A stretch of 19,789 nt of DNA from PALSA-894 sp034669145 (GCA_034669145.1 JAXDNY010000211.1:1-19789); one strand, 5' to 3'; positions 5,728 to 13,070 are shown, counted from the stretch's first letter. Numbers and translations are program-made. Notes: generated from the letters alone by a model not told the origin.

Positions 5728-5756
5728 GGCCCGCACTAAAGAAGGCGGGCCTTTTC
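5728..5756 (+). terminator. Intrinsic terminator of the membrane-peptide gene
   Basis: GGCCCGC (5728-5734) pairs with GCGGGCC (5745-5751) across a 10-base loop and is followed by TTTTC. This is a textbook rho-independent terminator on the plus strand, 24 bases after the stop at 5704. Confidence 0.9.
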
Positions 5757-5835
5757 TGGAGCGTTTCGGCAAGATTGTTAGTGCGGCGATGATTGCCCGG
5801 CAGCACCCGGCGGGTTGTTGGTGTAGACAGGGGGC

Positions 5836-6009
5836 ATGATCGCCCTGAAACAACGCTGGTCAAACGCGGCCGAAGTATACCGCTATTATACTTGGCACCC
5901 GCGCCGCCGCCGTCTCAAGTGGGCGTACCAAGTTCAAGCGGCCGAGCAGCGCGGATGGTGGGTAGCCCAAAACTATCCGACTACTGCTTGCCGCCTTCGA
6001 TCACCGTGA
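5836..6009 (+). CDS. Small basic, aromatic hypothetical protein
   Basis: The ATG at 5836 opens a 57-residue frame beginning MIALKQRWSNAAEVYRYYTW and continuing HPRRRRLKWAYQVQ and AAEQRGWWVAQNYP. The Tyr/Trp/Arg richness is unlike random translation of GC-rich DNA, and AGGGGG lies just upstream although close to the ATG. I know no family for it. The strong positive charge would suit nucleic-acid or membrane contact. After it, from 6010 to 6253, I see no gene, only the inverted repeat at 6194-6237. Confidence 0.4.
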   Translation: MIALKQRWSNAAEVYRYYTWHPRRRRLKWAYQVQAAEQRGWWVAQNYPTTACRLRSP

Positions 6010-6193
6010 ACGCTCGGCGGCGATCCGGTCACGACCGGGTCTGAAGAGTTCGGCATGATTGCCCGAGAGGGCAGTGGAAATGTGACGTGTGGTTGGTCAG
6101 AGCCAACGGCACTTGCGGCTTCCCTTCACGTTGACCAGCCCACGCGCACACGCGATGCGGCGCCCGCAAGGATGCGTTCCAGTTACGTCGTTT

Positions 6194-6237
6194 GAGCGTG
6201 TTCGCAGCCCAGAGCGCGTGTCGGCCGGAACACGCTC
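6194..6237. repeat. 10-bp inverted repeat after the FAD/Rieske gene
   Basis: GAGCGTGTTC (6194-6203) and GAACACGCTC (6228-6237) are perfect complements across 24 bases, 17 bases past the stop of the minus-strand gene at 6254. No T run follows, so it may act as an mRNA-stabilising 3' hairpin or a rho-type end rather than an intrinsic terminator. Confidence 0.5.
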
Positions 6238-6253
6238 GCGTCGTTGGCTATGG

Positions 6254-7813
6254 TCACTCCGCCTCCTGTCGCCGCACGCCCGCGCGTTTGCTTTGGATCT
6301 CTATTTTCTCCAGCGGGTGGATCGCGGGACCGTTCAGCACCGCGCCATCGATGCCGAAGTGCGAGCCATGACAAGGGCAATCCCAGCATCGCTCGAACGA
6401 ATTCCAGTGCAGGTGGCAGCCGAGATGGGTGCAGGCGGCCGAAAACGCGTGGAGTCCACCTTTGTCGTCGCGGTAGGCCGCGACTTTCTTCAGCCCATCT
6501 CTGACAATTTTACCCTCGCCCGACTTGATCTCGTCGTAGGAGCCGACCTCGCCGGGTGCGATGTATTCGGCGAAGTTCTTCACGGCCGTGATGTTCTCGC
6601 TGATGAACGTGCCCAGCGCGCTCGCGGTTTTGCGGTCGGGCGCGTAAAGCTCCTGCCAGAGATCTCGGCCCTTCATGATGGCCTCAGCGATGATCAGGCT
6701 GCCGACCACGCCATGCATGATGCCTTGGCCGGAATCGCCGGTGTGAACGTAGACGTTCTTGTTGCCGGGGTTGCGCCCGCTGAATGAGGAGTAATCGATC
6801 GTATCGAGGATCTGGCCCGACCAGCGATGCGTCACGCCGCCGAGCGCCGGAATGAGATTGCGTATCCACGCCTCCAGCGCCTCATAGCGGATGTCGGCGT
6901 CGTCGGCTTCGCCGCTCTTGTGATCGCCCCCGCCCACGATGAGAACATCATGCTTCGCACCCGGCTGGATGCGGACATAAGGGTAGGGATCGAGCATGTC
7001 CCAATAGAGAGCGTCCGGTAGCGCACCCCGCGGCAGCTCAAGCGTCATTGCGTAAGTGCGATAGGGCGCCTGTTTGGAGTGCAGCGCGACCCGGTCGTTG
7101 ATCGGCGAGTTGGTGGCGATAACGGCGTGCTTGGCGCGAACGCTGCGCCCGCCCTCCGTTTCGACAGTGACGCCGTCTTTGGTTTCTTCGACACCGACGA
7201 CCGGTGTGTTGGCATGAAGCGCCCCGCCGCGCGCTATGATGCAGTCCGCAAGACCGCGCAGATATTGGGTCGGATGGAAGGTCGCAAGATTGGGATAACG
7301 CAACGCCCGCGTCTTCTCATGGCCCTTGAACGGCAGGCCGGTCACATCTTCGACCGGCATTCCTGCCTGCCGCGTCGCGTCGCGCTCGTCGTCGATCTCC
7401 GAAGGTTTGGTCTTTGGTCCCGGAAACAGAAAGCCGTCGACGCGCCGGAAGTCGCAAGCAATGTTTTCGGCTTTTTGAATCGTCTCGATACGCGTGATCG
7501 CTGCGGACTGGCTGTCATAAAACATCTTGGATAGATCGACGCCGCGGCGCTGGACCATCGCCCGAAAACCGTCGTCGTTATTGGCGGTCAGATGCGCGGT
7601 CGTCCGTGCCGTCATGCCGCCGCCAATCGTGCCGCGGTCGAGCACGACGACCTTCTGACCCTGGCCGGATAATTCATAGGCAGTTGAAAGACCCGCAATG
7701 CCGCTGCCGACCACGACTGTATCGGCGCTCCCGTCTCGCTCGAGCTTCTTTGCGTCCGGAGCGACCTTAACGTCCATCCAGACCGAGCGGCTGCGCTCTT
7801 CGTTGGCGTTCAT
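6254..7813 (-). CDS. FAD-dependent oxidoreductase with C-terminal Rieske [2Fe-2S] domain
   Basis: The 519-residue product has an N-terminal FAD fold of the DAO type: VVVGSGIAGLSTAYELS at about 33-49 and VVVLDR ending the second strand. A substrate region follows (YPNLATFHPTQYLRGLADC), then a C-terminal FAD motif (YVHTGDSGQGIMHG). Residues about 420-510 are a Rieske domain with CTH (Cys461, His463) and CPCHGSH (Cys479, His482) cluster ligands. Such fusions oxidise an amine or similar substrate and pass electrons through the Rieske centre; the substrate is unknown. AAGGAG lies seven bases before the ATG. It follows the cupin gene by 18 bases and is surely in its operon, so it should share that gene's EcfG-type promoter. 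It is full length and has no lesions. Confidence 0.93.
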   Translation of the reverse strand: MNANEERSRSVWMDVKVAPDAKKLERDGSADTVVVGSGIAGLSTAYELSGQGQKVVVLDRGTIGGGMTARTTAHLTANNDDGFRAMVQRRGVDLSKMFYDSQSAAITRIETIQKAENIACDFRRVDGFLFPGPKTKPSEIDDERDATRQAGMPVEDVTGLPFKGHEKTRALRYPNLATFHPTQYLRGLADCIIARGGALHANTPVVGVEETKDGVTVETEGGRSVRAKHAVIATNSPINDRVALHSKQAPYRTYAMTLELPRGALPDALYWDMLDPYPYVRIQPGAKHDVLIVGGGDHKSGEADDADIRYEALEAWIRNLIPALGGVTHRWSGQILDTIDYSSFSGRNPGNKNVYVHTGDSGQGIMHGVVGSLIIAEAIMKGRDLWQELYAPDRKTASALGTFISENITAVKNFAEYIAPGEVGSYDEIKSGEGKIVRDGLKKVAAYRDDKGGLHAFSAACTHLGCHLHWNSFERCWDCPCHGSHFGIDGAVLNGPAIHPLEKIEIQSKRAGVRRQEAE

Positions 7814-7831
7814 AGGTCAACTCCTTGGGTT

Positions 7832-8467
7832 TCACGGTCGGGCCTCAGGTACCGAAACCGCACGACGCCGCTTCCACAGCAACCTCAGTGGGCCGTCTTT
7901 TCCAAACACCGGGTCTTTCGAAGGGACCGGGACCTTCGGCACCGATCGGACGGCGCGGTCGTGTTCCTCTGGTGTTGTTCGGCAAATGTCGTACTCCCCT
8001 CGCGCCGGATAGGCGCCGACGACGAGAAAATCCTTGCTGGCCGGAAGGCATTCGTGACCAGTGCCGGCGGGGAGAACCAACACGTCGCCCGCCTTGACGT
8101 GCAACTTGCGCCCTCGTTTCCCGCCGAACTGCACGCTGGCAGTGCCGCGGCAGACAACCATGACCTCATGAACGCGCGAATGAAAATGTAGGTAATCGTA
8201 AACGCCGTCTCGCCAGGCGTCGGCCCAGCCGTTGCGTTCAAACAAATCCTCGAAGATCGCGGCAGGGTCGAAACTCTCATCAAGCTGGACTGCACCGCGA
8301 TACAGAACCAGAGGCCAGCGCGGGTGATTGGGCACCACGCCATCATCCTTGAACCAAAACAGCTGCGGCTTGCGGCCCCGCACCAAGCCCGTCAGGGCGG
8401 ACGGGCTGGGACGCCGCCAGCCCGTGGCCTTCCCGGCAATCTTTTTGATGCCTTCGACAAGACTCAT
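7832..8467 (-). CDS. Cupin-fold protein (YjlB-like)
   Basis: The ATG at 8467 gives 211 residues beginning MSLVEGIKKIAGKATGW. The cupin metal motif is clear: YDYLHFHSRVHEVMVVCRG has His94, His96 and a His-Glu pair at 100-101, and AGDVLVLPAGTGHE supplies His138. LVLYRGAV and the NGW..AWRDGVYDYLHFHS sequence resemble YjlB-type cupins, so a small-molecule dioxygenase, isomerase or sensor role is likely, but the substrate is unknown. The frame is open further upstream to 8755, but that part is Arg-rich, overlaps a divergent promoter region and is not used. An exact EcfG-type promoter ends 23 bases before the ATG. The FAD/Rieske gene follows 18 bases downstream. Confidence 0.88.
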   Translation of the reverse strand: MSLVEGIKKIAGKATGWRRPSPSALTGLVRGRKPQLFWFKDDGVVPNHPRWPLVLYRGAVQLDESFDPAAIFEDLFERNGWADAWRDGVYDYLHFHSRVHEVMVVCRGTASVQFGGKRGRKLHVKAGDVLVLPAGTGHECLPASKDFLVVGAYPARGEYDICRTTPEEHDRAVRSVPKVPVPSKDPVFGKDGPLRLLWKRRRAVSVPEARP

Positions 8468-8489
8468 AAGCACGTTCCCACCCCATGGA

Positions 8490-8514
8490 AACGAGCCGCC
8501 CGCTCCGGAGTTCC
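8490..8514 (-). promoter_or_regulatory. EcfG-type promoter of the cupin-FAD/Rieske operon
   Basis: The minus strand has GGAAC, exactly 16 bases, then CGTT. The -10 element ends 23 bases before the cupin ATG at 8467, which predicts a short leader. It stands in the intergenic region facing a second exact match for the divergent gene. Confidence 0.8.
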
Positions 8515-8614
8515 AGCACCCGTCGGCCCCGACGAACCGAGCGAGGCCACCGACCCTTCGTCTACGGTCCCACTCCCGTGGGCGGGTGATACGTCCAAGC
8601 AAGGTTAGGAATGA

Positions 8615-8639
8615 GGAACGGAAAGGGGCACAGTTCGTT
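8615..8639 (+). promoter_or_regulatory. EcfG-type promoter of the secreted small-protein gene
   Basis: GGAAC at 8615-8619, 16 bases, CGTT at 8636-8639 match the general-stress consensus exactly. The predicted start near 8647 leaves a leader of about 40 bases holding a hairpin and the GAGGAG ribosome binding site of the gene at 8687. Confidence 0.85.
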
Positions 8640-8647
8640 GGGGTCGT

Positions 8648-8666
8648 GAAACGCAAACAGCGTTTC
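8648..8666 (+). other. Hairpin at the 5' end of the predicted leader
   Basis: GAAACGC (8648-8654) and GCGTTTC (8660-8666) are perfect complements across a five-base loop, placed at or just after the predicted transcription start. It could protect the 5' end of the mRNA or be an operator for a second regulator. Confidence 0.5.
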
Positions 8667-8686
8667 AACCCCCGAGGAGAGACCCC

Positions 8687-8992
8687 ATGAAAACGTTTTC
8701 GACTATTTTGGCTGCGGCCTTCCTCGCCGGCAGCTGCACCCTTGCCATGGCCCAAGCTGGCGGAGCTTCCGGTGCAGCCGGCGCCGACCAGAGCAACACG
8801 CTGAATCCGGCGAAAGACGCTGACAAGAATCCGACCGGCGCGGCCGCCAATCCCACCGCCGGAAACCCGGGCGCCCCCGGCGCTGGCCAGAAAGGCATGA
8901 GCACCGCGCCAGTAGCGGGCACGCCCGCACCCCGCAGTGGCACCCAGAAAGACCCCGCTTCTCCCACTTCCGGTGCGGGCGCTGTGAAGTAA
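8687..8992 (+). CDS. Secreted Ala/Gly/Pro-rich small protein
   Basis: The ATG at 8687 follows GAGGAGAGACCCC. The 101-residue product has a classical signal peptide, MKTFSTILAAAFLAGSCTLA then MAQA, with cleavage likely after the Ala of AMA at about residue 22. The mature part is low-complexity (Ala, Gly, Pro, Asn, Thr), without Cys and without a predicted fold, so it is probably a periplasmic or exported disordered protein. Small exported proteins of this look are common members of the EcfG stress regulon in alphaproteobacteria; the exact EcfG-type promoter at 8615-8639 fits. It is monocistronic, with a strong terminator at 9017-9052. The molecular role is unknown. Confidence 0.85.
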   Translation: MKTFSTILAAAFLAGSCTLAMAQAGGASGAAGADQSNTLNPAKDADKNPTGAAANPTAGNPGAPGAGQKGMSTAPVAGTPAPRSGTQKDPASPTSGAGAVK

Positions 8993-9016
8993 CGTGGTTC
9001 TTGTTTGTTTCCAACG

Positions 9017-9052
9017 ACGGCCCGGCGCATCTAAGCCGGGCCGTTGTTATTG
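9017..9052 (+). terminator. Intrinsic terminator after the secreted-protein gene
   Basis: ACGGCCCGGC (9017-9026) pairs with GCCGGGCCGT (9035-9044) over an eight-base loop, and is followed by TGTTATTG. It lies 25 bases after the stop at 8992. Confidence 0.87.
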
Positions 9053-9095
9053 TGTTCGCAAAGACGAGCTGTCTTTTGTAGTCGCCGCAGAGACT

Positions 9096-9120
9096 GGAAC
9101 TCCAACGCAGTCGGGCGGTT
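9096..9120 (+). promoter_or_regulatory. Near-consensus EcfG-type promoter (GGAAC-N16-GGTT)
   Basis: GGAAC at 9096-9100, 16 bases, then GGTT at 9117-9120, one mismatch from CGTT. It lies 31 bases before the methyltransferase ATG at 9152, and three exact sites occur upstream of nearby genes, which supports it. Confidence 0.55.
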
Positions 9121-9151
9121 CAGCTCACGCCACGCACCGGAGGCTCGTCGC

Positions 9152-10174
9152 ATGCGCACGTCCGTGCTCGAAGCCGGTAGACCGACGGATGTTCAATCCT
9201 CCATTTCCGCTGAAAAGGGAGGCCTTGCCTACGGGCTCGATCTAAACACTGCGGATCGGGCGTTACTGGCGGTTGGCCAGTTTTTGCTGAGCCAAGACTA
9301 TCGGTTCACTACGATATCCCCCGCAAGCCACCGCCGCGTAAACGCACGCCATTTCGGAGCGCCGACTCTGAGGGATATCTTCGGCTGGAGCCGTCCGTTT
9401 GAAAAAGACGACGTGCCCGAGACGGTCTTGTCCGATCTGCGGACCGCGGGCGCGCTCCTGGAAAGCGGGAAACTACGCAGTGGCCTCCGTTTCTCGTCCC
9501 TAGACGATCAGCTTTTTGCGCACTCCGCATTCCCTACTGACGGAGCTGATGCAGTTTTCTTTGGCCCGGATACATACCGCTTCGCACGGACGATAGGGGA
9601 TGCGGTTTCATCGCTCACCCCGACGCGCAACATGCGCGTCCTCGACATCGGCGCAGGAAGCGGTGCCGGCGGCATCTATGCCGGCAAGTTGCTGAATGGT
9701 GCTTCGCCGCACATTGTGCTCAGTGACATCAATCGGGAGGCTTTGCGCCTCGGTCGCATTAATGCCGAACTGAACGGGATTCCCAACGTGCGCGTGATCG
9801 AGAGCAATCTTTATGCAAGCATCGAAGGACAATTTCAGCTGATCGTGTCGAACCCGCCCTACCTGGTTGACTCCCTCGCGCGCCTTTATCGTCACGGCGG
9901 TGGCGAGCTTGGTTTCGCGCTGAGCGTGGACATTGCCGTCCAAGGCGTGGAGAAGTTGGCGCCAGGCGGACGGCTAATTCTGTACACCGGGTCTGCGATC
10001 GTCGATGGGACTGATCTACTGCAAGAGGCATTGGCGCAAGGCCTCGCCGGCCGTGGCGTCCGCTGGTCTTATGAGGAGATCGATCCCGACGTGTTTGGCG
10101 AGGAACTGGAGGTTATGCCTTATGATCGCGCCGATCGGATTGCGGTTGTTGCCGCCACCATTGAACGGCCGTGA
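9152..10174 (+). CDS. Class I SAM-dependent methyltransferase, HemK/PrmC-like
   Basis: The ATG at 9152 has GGAGG eight bases upstream (CGGAGGCTCGTCGCATG) and gives 340 residues. The N-terminal 150 residues are a helical/substrate domain with ALLAVGQFLLSQDYRF. Residues 163-171 form the SAM-binding VLDIGAGSG. VLSDINREALRLGRINAELN is motif II, and NPPYLVD at 234-240 is the catalytic NPPY of N-methyltransferases that act on amides or amines, as in HemK/PrmC. It is not the housekeeping PrmC: length and N-terminus differ, and neither prfA nor a ribosomal gene is nearby. The ATP-grasp gene follows 43 bases later in the same direction. The substrate may be a product of the neighbouring enzymes, which is inference. 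Confidence 0.87.
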   Translation: MRTSVLEAGRPTDVQSSISAEKGGLAYGLDLNTADRALLAVGQFLLSQDYRFTTISPASHRRVNARHFGAPTLRDIFGWSRPFEKDDVPETVLSDLRTAGALLESGKLRSGLRFSSLDDQLFAHSAFPTDGADAVFFGPDTYRFARTIGDAVSSLTPTRNMRVLDIGAGSGAGGIYAGKLLNGASPHIVLSDINREALRLGRINAELNGIPNVRVIESNLYASIEGQFQLIVSNPPYLVDSLARLYRHGGGELGFALSVDIAVQGVEKLAPGGRLILYTGSAIVDGTDLLQEALAQGLAGRGVRWSYEEIDPDVFGEELEVMPYDRADRIAVVAATIERP

Positions 10175-10217
10175 GCGTGCGCCGTCTGCCAGTGCATAGT
10201 AGGGTGCGGAACTAACG

Positions 10218-11510
10218 ATGCGTTTTCTCGGTATCGGAGACTCTTGCGACCTTGGCGCTCTTTACATGCGCTTATTGGCTGAAGGCCATGACGTGAAGGT
10301 CGATATTGCGAATCCGCTATGTCATGGGACGCTCGCCGGGATCGTGGAGCGGGTCGCGGATTGGCAGAAGGAGCTTGGATGGATTCAGGCGGCCGGCGAT
10401 GAAGGCATCATCCTGTTCGAGAACGTGGCAGAACAGCGCGGCTCTCTTCAGGATCGGCTACGATCAGATGGCTTCCATGTCATCGGCGGTAGTGCCATGG
10501 GGGATCGGCTCGAAAACGATCGTGGTTTTGCGCAGGATCTGCTCGCAGGCATCGGGTTGTCTATCTGTCCAACGAAGACATTCTTCGATCGTGAGGAGGC
10601 GATCCGGTTTATTCAGGATGCGCCCGGACGTTACGTCGTCAAGTTCAACGCGGCTTACGAAAGCTTTGTGGGGCAACTTCCAGACGGTCGCGATGTCACG
10701 GCTTTTCTCACCGGATTGGCGTCGCAGGGGCTCAATGAAAGCTTCGTGGTAATGAAGCATGTCGAAGGCGTTGAGATGGGCGTCGGCGCATATTTCAATG
10801 GTGAGAAATTCCTGAAGCCGTCGTGCCTCGACTGGGAGCATAAGCGTTTCTTTCCCGGCGATCTTGGCGAATTGACCGGGCAGATGGGCGAAATCGTCAC
10901 CTACGACCGGACTGCGCATTTCCACACGCTTACGCTCGGGCGCATCGAGGATTTCCTTCGCGATGCCGGCTACTGCGGTTACATCAATCTCAACACGATC
11001 GTGAACGAAGAAGGCATCTGGCCGCTCGAGTTCACCTGCCGCTTCGGGTACCCGGGCTACGCCACTCTTGATTCCGTGCAGCGCACGCCCTGGTCCTCGC
11101 TATTCCATTGCTTGGTGACGCGCTCCGCCGAGACATTTGCGACCTTGCCGGGGTTTGCGGCAGCAATTGTCCTGACCACGCCACCATTTCCGTACGGGCG
11201 GCCGGAAGTTAACGCACCCATCGGCATGCCGGTGCTGTTTGATCCCTCGATCAGTGCCGAGGAGCGCGAAGATATCCACTACGGCGAGGTCGGCCTGCAG
11301 AACGGTCAACTGGTGACAAGCGGAGCGTATGGATGGACCTTGGTGGTAACGGCAGTGGCACCCTCCATCGTGGAGGCACAGCAAAAAGCGAATGATCTCG
11401 CGGCTCGGGTGACAATCCCGAATGTCCGTTACCGCCGCGACATCGGCACGCGTCTTATAGAAGGCGACTTCGCTCGTATCGTCTCTTTGGGCATGCTAGG
11501 TGACAAATAA
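10218..11510 (+). CDS. PurD-like ATP-grasp ligase
   Basis: The 430-residue product has the layout of phosphoribosylamine-glycine ligase-like ATP-grasp enzymes: an N-terminal strand/helix domain (MRFLGIGDSCDLGALYMRLL), an ATP-binding strand YVVKFN at about 139-144, VVMKHVEGVEMGVGAYFNG at 177-195, and PLEFTCRFGYPGY at 269-281, the counterpart of PurD EFNxRFGDPE. In that last motif the metal-binding Asn is Thr and the acidic GDPE is GYPGY, so it is not expected to be a true PurD. A carboxylate-amine (amide-bond) ligation is the family's reaction; substrates here are unknown. It probably shares a transcript with the methyltransferase. It is convergent with the gene ending at 11585. Confidence 0.85.
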   Translation: MRFLGIGDSCDLGALYMRLLAEGHDVKVDIANPLCHGTLAGIVERVADWQKELGWIQAAGDEGIILFENVAEQRGSLQDRLRSDGFHVIGGSAMGDRLENDRGFAQDLLAGIGLSICPTKTFFDREEAIRFIQDAPGRYVVKFNAAYESFVGQLPDGRDVTAFLTGLASQGLNESFVVMKHVEGVEMGVGAYFNGEKFLKPSCLDWEHKRFFPGDLGELTGQMGEIVTYDRTAHFHTLTLGRIEDFLRDAGYCGYINLNTIVNEEGIWPLEFTCRFGYPGYATLDSVQRTPWSSLFHCLVTRSAETFATLPGFAAAIVLTTPPFPYGRPEVNAPIGMPVLFDPSISAEEREDIHYGEVGLQNGQLVTSGAYGWTLVVTAVAPSIVEAQQKANDLAARVTIPNVRYRRDIGTRLIEGDFARIVSLGMLGDK

Positions 11511-11584
11511 GGGCATTGCCGTGGCCCTGAGTGCTCTGAACCGCGCACTGAAGCCGCGCCAGACCATCCACCTTCAACGTTGCT

Positions 11585-11887
11585 TTAGTGGACGGTTATG
11601 GGCTCCGGGGGAAGCCACGTTGGCTCTGCGCCTTCGTACATGTGTCGCCAGACTTCAATCGCGCGTTTTGCGACGATCACCGCCCACTGTTGTTCGCCGA
11701 CGATCCGGCCTATGCGTTGGGGCCCCGAGGGCGGAGTGAAGGACCACTGCCACTCCCCGTCCCGAACTTCCTCAACTTCATATTGGATGCCTTCGTGCAT
11801 GGCGCGTACGTGCATGCGTGCAATCCCATAGAGTAACGAAACCTCGTAACGCTCCAACCGTTTTGCGATAGACGATCGCCTCGCCAA
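11585..11887 (-). CDS. Small hypothetical protein following the diiron enzyme gene
   Basis: The frame opens at a TTG at 11887, three bases after the stop of 11891-12937, and encodes up to 100 residues. ATGs at 11815 and 11800 are alternatives; the segment MHEGIQYEVEEVRDGEWQWS at the latter resembles the start of a known type of short rhizobial protein, and no start has a clear ribosome binding site. The core alternates charged and aromatic residues (EWQWSFTPPSG, QWAVIVAKRAIEVWRHMYEG), consistent with a small beta/helix fold. There is no signal peptide. Placement directly after the diiron gene suggests cotranscription, but the function is unknown. Confidence 0.6.
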   Translation of the reverse strand: MARRSSIAKRLERYEVSLLYGIARMHVRAMHEGIQYEVEEVRDGEWQWSFTPPSGPQRIGRIVGEQQWAVIVAKRAIEVWRHMYEGAEPTWLPPEPITVH

Positions 11888-11890
11888 ATC

Positions 11891-12937
11891 TCACGCAGCT
11901 GATATTTGGAGCTCGCCCGTCCGCTGAGCCGTGTTAGCCCAGTCGGGAACAGGAATGACTTTCTTAGCCGAGGCAGAAAGACCGAATTCTTGCCGGTAGC
12001 GGTCGAAGGAGCGCGCGCCGTGCCATAGCCGCATGACCGCACCCTCGCCGATCGCACGGGCTCGACGCGGATCCTCGGCAACCAACGGACGCAGCACTTC
12101 GCGATTCCACTCCTCGGAATGCTTGATGTCCAGCACGGCATGCAGCGCGAAGTAGTGCCGCTTTTTCGGGGGAATCTTTAGACGACGCAGGCCCTTGTCG
12201 ACAAACCCGGCGCGCGTCGGGGCGGTCATTTCGATGACGCCTAGTGCTCCCGCCGAGTGAAACGCATAGCGGCGATGGCGCGCGAGCGCGATCATCGTGT
12301 TACCCAGAGCAAGCGATTCCGGAACGACTTTGTCCGGCGTGGGCGCAAGGTCGAAGTAGCTTGCAAGTCGCTCCAGCATCGGGCCGTGCATGGCCTTTTC
12401 GCGGCCGCGGCCCATCTCATCCCAGAAATTGCGCGCCATTTCGAGCTTGGCCTGTACGGACATCTTCACCTGCGTCATCGCTAGCAGATCGTCGAAACCC
12501 GCCTCGCCCGCGACCTCCTGCAACAAGAACCATTTCATCTGCTCGGTATCTGCTTCCGTGGCAAGCCAGGGGAAAAGCGGATCGCCCTGCCCCGGTCCTG
12601 TTTGTTTCAATCGCTCGAACCAGGCGATGAATTCATCAGTTTGCGAGGGGATGTTCGCGACGAGTGGCGCGATGATCTTCCGCTGTGCTTCGATAAATTC
12701 GATCTCTGCGCATGCAATCGTGTGTTCGACCTCGAGATCGTGTGGCGCGGCCTCTTCGGGCAGGCGAGGCTCAAGCCGTGTGGCGTTATGGGCTGCCAGC
12801 GCGATCTGGAATTCGGAAAATCGAGGTCCCGCCAGCTCGCCCGCCCACCTCGTCCACCCGGTCGCGCTGTTGCGCATCGCACTCCTCGCTGACACCATTT
12901 TCAGCAGGGCAACGACGAGGGCCTTGGTAAGTTCCAT
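11891..12937 (-). CDS. Haem-oxygenase-like diiron oxidase (iron-containing redox enzyme family)
   Basis: From the ATG at 12937 this gives 348 residues, mainly helical. Likely metal ligands are Glu141 in FLLQEVAGEAGFDD, the Asp-Glu at 173-174 and His184 in WDEMGRGREKAMHGP, Glu236 in GALGVIEMTAP, and His266, Asp270 and His273 in FALHAVLDIKHSEEW. This is the ligand pattern of the haem-oxygenase-like diiron (HDO) superfamily, which includes UndA, BesC and the central domain of SznF. These enzymes oxidise or cleave amino-acid or fatty-acid substrates using oxygen. A start at 12877 with AGGAG four bases upstream (328 residues) is a real alternative. It is divergent from the amidase with 133 bases between, and convergent with the ATP-grasp gene. 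Confidence 0.85.
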   Translation of the reverse strand: MELTKALVVALLKMVSARSAMRNSATGWTRWAGELAGPRFSEFQIALAAHNATRLEPRLPEEAAPHDLEVEHTIACAEIEFIEAQRKIIAPLVANIPSQTDEFIAWFERLKQTGPGQGDPLFPWLATEADTEQMKWFLLQEVAGEAGFDDLLAMTQVKMSVQAKLEMARNFWDEMGRGREKAMHGPMLERLASYFDLAPTPDKVVPESLALGNTMIALARHRRYAFHSAGALGVIEMTAPTRAGFVDKGLRRLKIPPKKRHYFALHAVLDIKHSEEWNREVLRPLVAEDPRRARAIGEGAVMRLWHGARSFDRYRQEFGLSASAKKVIPVPDWANTAQRTGELQISAA

Positions 12938-12954
12938 GCCGGGCGGGGCCCGGC
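12938..12954 (-). other. GC-rich hairpin abutting the diiron-gene start codon
   Basis: GCCGGGC (12938-12944) and GCCCGGC (12948-12954) form a perfect 7-bp stem with a three-base loop directly next to the ATG at 12937. A GGGAGA sequence lies just upstream of it on the minus strand. Folded RNA would either mask initiation or bring that purine-rich site near the ATG. If translation starts at 12877 this is simply leader. Confidence 0.45.
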
Positions 12955-13025
12955 GTCTCCCGGCGCCGCAGGATGTAACTCCAGCGAATGCGGTTTGCGC
13001 GCGTGGGAGCGTTCCGAAGCCTTTG

Positions 13026-13050
13026 GGAACTTGCGAGGTAGCACGGCGTT
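13026..13050 (+). promoter_or_regulatory. EcfG-type promoter of the amidase gene
   Basis: GGAAC at 13026-13030, exactly 16 bases, CGTT at 13047-13050. It ends 20 bases before the ATG at 13071, predicting a leader of about 13 bases that includes the GGAG ribosome binding site. Confidence 0.8.
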
Positions 13051-13070
13051 TCGCTTGGCCGGAGCGGATA

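Noticed and set aside
6089..6787. 232-residue plus-strand frame
   Set aside because: It is antisense to the FAD/Rieske gene, whose Rieske and FAD motifs are unmistakable.
8468..8755. N-terminal extension of the cupin protein
   Set aside because: The region contains two divergent promoters and the start of the secreted-protein gene; its translation is Arg-rich and not cupin-like.
12390..13070. Open frame extending the amidase upstream by 227 residues
   Set aside because: It is antisense to the diiron-enzyme gene, has low-complexity Ser/Arg-rich composition, and the ATG at 13071 has a proper ribosome site and family N-terminus.
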